In this document: positions 60,656-64,000 of the stretch, piece by piece
How the letters are laid out: each line of letters starts with the position of its first letter
Position numbering within the stretch: position 1 is the first letter of the stretch
Origin: Stomorhina lunata
Lineage: Eukaryota > Arthropoda > Insecta > Diptera > Rhiniidae
Assembly: GCA_933228675.1 (NCBI GenBank)
Contig: OW121741.1
Span: 118,472,234 to 118,536,233 of the forward strand
Direction of reading: 5' to 3'
Length of the DNA: 64,000 nucleotides
Position numbers and translations under genes: made by a program
Notes under the pieces: generated by a model
The model's input: the letters and a program-made list of their open reading frames with translations, nothing else
Databases searched by the model: none
What the model was told of the DNA's origin: nothing

Positions 60656-62585
60656 ATGTTCAATATAAAAATTAACATTGATGATAATTTTCTATATATT
60701 ATCATCAATGATAATTATCTACAGAAAAATTATCATTAATAATAATTTTCGACTAAAAAATTATACTTGATTATAATTTTTAATAAATAAATTATTAATT
60801 TATTAATTTATTATATAAAATTATCATCAATGAGAATTTTTCTAAAGAAAAATTATCACTGATGATAATTTTCTATCACAATTATCACTGATGATAATTT
60901 TCTATCAGAATTATCATTGATGATAATTTTCTATAGAAAAATTCTCATTGATGATAATTTTATATAGAAAAACTATCATTGTTGAAAATTTTATATAGAA
61001 AAACTATCACTGTTGAAAATTTTATATAGAAAAATTATCATTGATAATTTTCTATAGAAAAATTATCATTGGTAATAATTTTTCTACAGAAAAAAAATCA
61101 CTGATGATAATTTTCTATAGAAAAACTATACCTAATTATAATTTTCTGTAGAAAAATGATCATTGGTGATAATTTTCTATAGAAAAATTATCATTGATGA
61201 TAATTTTATATAACAAAATTACCATTGCTGACCATTTTTTATAGAAAAATTATGATTTATAATAATTTTCTATAGAAAAATTATCATTGATGATAATTCT
61301 ATGTAGTAGAATTATCATTTATGATAATTTTATATATAAAAATTGTCATCGATGATAATTTTATATAGAAAGATTTTTATTGGTGATAATTTTCTATAAA
61401 AAAATTATCATTGATGATAATATTCTAGAGAAAAATTACCATTGGTGATAATTTTCTATAGAAAAACTATAATTTATTTTTATTAAATATAATTTTCTAT
61501 AAAAAATGTTTATTGAAGATAATTTTCTATAGAAAAATTATCATTGATGATTATTTTGTATAAAAAAATTATCATTTTTATAGAAAAATTATCACTGATA
61601 ATAATTTTCTATAGACAAATTATCATTGATTATAATTTTCTATAGAAAAATTATCATTGACGATAATTTTCTATAAAAAAATTATCATTGATGATAATTT
61701 TCTATAGAAAAATTATCATAAATGATAATATTCTATAGAAAAATTATCATTGACTATCATTTTCTATAGAAAATGATCACTGATGATAAATTTTAATAGA
61801 AAAATTATCATTGATGATAATTTTTTATAGAAAAATTGATCATTGATGATAATTTTCTATAGAAAAATTATCATTGATGATAATTTTCAATAGCAAAATT
61901 ATCATTGATGATAATTTTCTATAGAAAAATTATCACTGATGATAATTTTCTATAGAAAAATTATTATTGAATATAATTTTCTATATAAAAATTATCATTG
62001 ATGATAATTTTCTATATAAAAATTATCATTGATGATAATTTTCTATAGAAAAATTATCATTGATGATAATTTTCTATAGAAAAATTATCATTGATGATAA
62101 TTTTCTATAGAAAAATTATCATTGATGATAATTTTCTATAGAAAAATTATCATTTATGATAATTTTCTATAGAAAAATTATCATTGATGACAATTTTCTA
62201 TAGAAAAATGATCATTGATGATAATTTTCTATAGAAAAATTATCATTGATTATAACTTTCTATAGAAAAATTGTTATTGATGATAACTTTCTATAGAAAA
62301 ATTATCATTAATGATAATTTTCTATAGAAAAATTATCGATGATGATAATTTTCTTTAGACAAATTATCATTGATGATTATTTTCAATAAAATAATTATCA
62401 TAATGATAATTGTCATCAATGCTAATTTTCTGTAATTTTCTATAGAAAATTATCATCAATGATAAATTTTCTATAAAAAATTATCATTGATGATACTTTG
62501 CTATAGAAAAATTATCATTGACGATAATTTTTTACAGAAAAATAATCATTGATGATAATTTTCTATAGAAAAATTATTGTTGATG
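60656..62585. repeat. Satellite E, 31-bp monomers with two palindromes
   Basis: About 60 tandem monomers alternating AATTATCAT-TG-ATGATAATT (9-bp arms around TG) with TTTTCTATAGAAAA (perfect palindrome). The most regular part is about 61,850-62,350; the left side is degenerate, with TTGAAAAT variants near 60,970-61,020. It shares the TTTTCTATAGAAAA core with satellites A and B but has a distinct second palindrome. Confidence 0.92.
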
Positions 62586-63020
62586 CCAAAAGTCACTATT
62601 CCGACTCCTGCATTAAAATAGTAATGGGCATGTTTTGCAACTAGTCCTGCAACGTTATCAACGCTGCAAGTTGTCAAACTCATGCCTTCTCTTTCTTCCA
62701 TAATGCCTGAAAATAGCTGTCAGTTTTGGACTTAATGCCCACCATTTTGCTTCCTGTTGTTCATAACTTTCATGCATTCTTATTATTTTAGCAGCCATTC
62801 TAGAAGTTACGAAAAATAAAGCTCCTTGGACTCAATCATAAAACTAATTCTCTTGTTTTATTTTATTTGTTCTTTTTTCCATAAACTTGCTCGCTGGGTT
62901 TATGAGCCTTTTATTCAGAGTAAACAAAATAAATTAATTATTTTGTTTACTTTTTCGGCCCAGAAATTTGATGATAAAAACTCTCCACAGAAACTTCTAA
63001 CTTTTGTTCCTTCACCCCTT
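62586..63020. other. Unique island inside satellite E
   Basis: About 430 bp of less AT-rich, non-repetitive DNA with satellite E monomers on both sides. No transposon ends or target duplications are evident. The open frame at 62,826-63,083 runs into the satellite and is not supported as a gene. Confidence 0.5.
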
Positions 63021-63200
63021 CAATCATCATTGATGATAATTTTCTATACAAAAATTTTCATTGATAATATTTTTTTTTTATAGAAAATTGACAATCATTG
63101 ATAATAATTTTCTATAGAATTGATGATCATTTTCAATAGTAAAATTTAATAAAATTATCATTGGTGATGATTTTCTAAAAAAAAAAAATTATGAAATTTT
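63021..63200. repeat. Residual degenerate satellite E monomers
   Basis: Five or six imperfect ATCATTGATGATAATTTTCT units with indels, marking the right edge of family E. Confidence 0.75.
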
Positions 63201-64000
63201 CTATAAAAAAGTATTATTCAATATTTAGAAATAGTATTAAGTAAAAATATTCTATAATACTTTTTTGCATAAAATTGTACCTATAAAATTATATTTACTC
63301 AACATTTTAATCTTTTGTACCCCTTTTATTTTGCTACATGGAGTATGAGAAATTGTGGAGTAAAACTAAAAATTATCGCTGTTGGTTTAATATGTAGTCC
63401 CTACATTGTAGGTATTTAACAGTCTATCGTTGTAGTGGTGACATGCTGCACTTGTGGTAGTAAATAGTAACCATTCCCTTTCATAAACCCTTTATGAATA
63501 AACAAATGCCTGACTGGCTGCGCTGACTTATTTGGATGAATAAATGTTTGGTTTGCAGAAAAAGTGTATAGCTATAGCATTTGGCTGGCTCGTTGACTAG
63601 CTGGTCTGGATGCATGCCGTCCTAGCACGACTATCGTACAAAGTTGCCTGTTACATTTGGTTTTTATGAGTTAAATTAATATGTTTACATTGAGAACGAG
63701 TATTAAATTTATGAGTTGAGATCCACTGGGGAAATATTAATCATTTTAATTTTATATACGCCTTGCGCCACATGACACAGCTGGATTGAAATCTGATGTA
63801 TAAATCGAGATAGGGAAAGGAATTGGGGAGTAAGGTAGAGGGGGAGATAGGCTTAAGGCATATCGTGGCATGAAATAGGTAAATAGCTATTTAAACAGGG
63901 TGACAAGAATTTGGGAGTTATTATTACAAATGATTGGAAAAATGTGTGTATCTTTAGTGTAGTTGTTATTCCCTATCACACTTTAAATATGGGGCAGACC
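63201..64000. other. Unique DNA to the end of the window, no gene seen
   Basis: No long frame, RNA gene or repeat family was recognised. The composition is less extreme than in the satellites. Confidence 0.5.

Overview
This is a eukaryotic, very AT-rich and essentially gene-free window. I infer a fly (Diptera, possibly a calyptrate such as a blow fly or house fly relative). The basis is Jockey-type non-LTR retrotransposons with a PRE_C2HC plus zinc-knuckle Gag, and short interspersed elements built like Drosophila DINE-1/Helentron repeats, with subterminal ATACCCTTCACCAC inverted repeats and a GACGGACGGACATCG motif. No intact host gene is visible. The only host-like coding trace is a possible acidic terminal exon at 60,095-60,161 on the minus strand. 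The window could be a giant intron, a gene desert or pericentromeric DNA.

Layout. 1-13.6 kb: a chain of short-period satellites (F 1-1,135; A 3,432-7,680; B 9,630-11,635; F 11,891-12,180; A' 12,181-13,130; F 13,150-13,560) with a truncated DINE-like element at 2,786-3,431 abutting array A. 13.6-17.2 kb: mostly unique AT-rich DNA with a fuller DINE-like element (15,152-15,940) and a transposon coding relic (about 14,530-14,665). 17.2-39.7 kb: 31-bp satellite C, holding two nearly identical 5.2-kb Jockey-type elements on the minus strand (17,347-22,550 and 32,107-37,306). 39.7-41.8 kb: unique spacer. 41.8-46.0 kb: satellite C in the opposite orientation, with a third, 5'-truncated element on the plus strand (42,104-43,456). 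46.0-49 kb: a 344-bp tandem duplication, then unique DNA. 48.96-58.99 kb: 29-bp satellite D, split by a composite insertion of three roughly 1.2-kb repeat units (49,352-53,387) and a 1,295-bp terminal-inverted-repeat transposon (53,388-54,682). 59-60.65 kb: unique DNA. 60.66-63.2 kb: 31-bp satellite E with a unique island. The rest is unique.

The most notable pattern is that six satellite families with different sequences share one design. Each has a 29-31 bp monomer containing two centres of dyad symmetry, one of them a CTAT...ATAG core between A/T arms. Satellite C is also the target of the retrotransposon. The insertions that can be treated as independent join satellite C at the same phase and in the same orientation, through a (CTTGAA)n tail. 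One insertion carries an unusually long flanking duplication of about 122 bp, close to four monomers. The retrotransposon's ORF1 contains two in-frame UGA codons, while ORF2 of the first copy is intact.

All coordinates of repeat edges are approximate to a few tens of bases. Identity, orientation and spacing statements were read by eye. A collapsed or expanded assembly could alter array lengths and the apparent 14.76-kb duplication.
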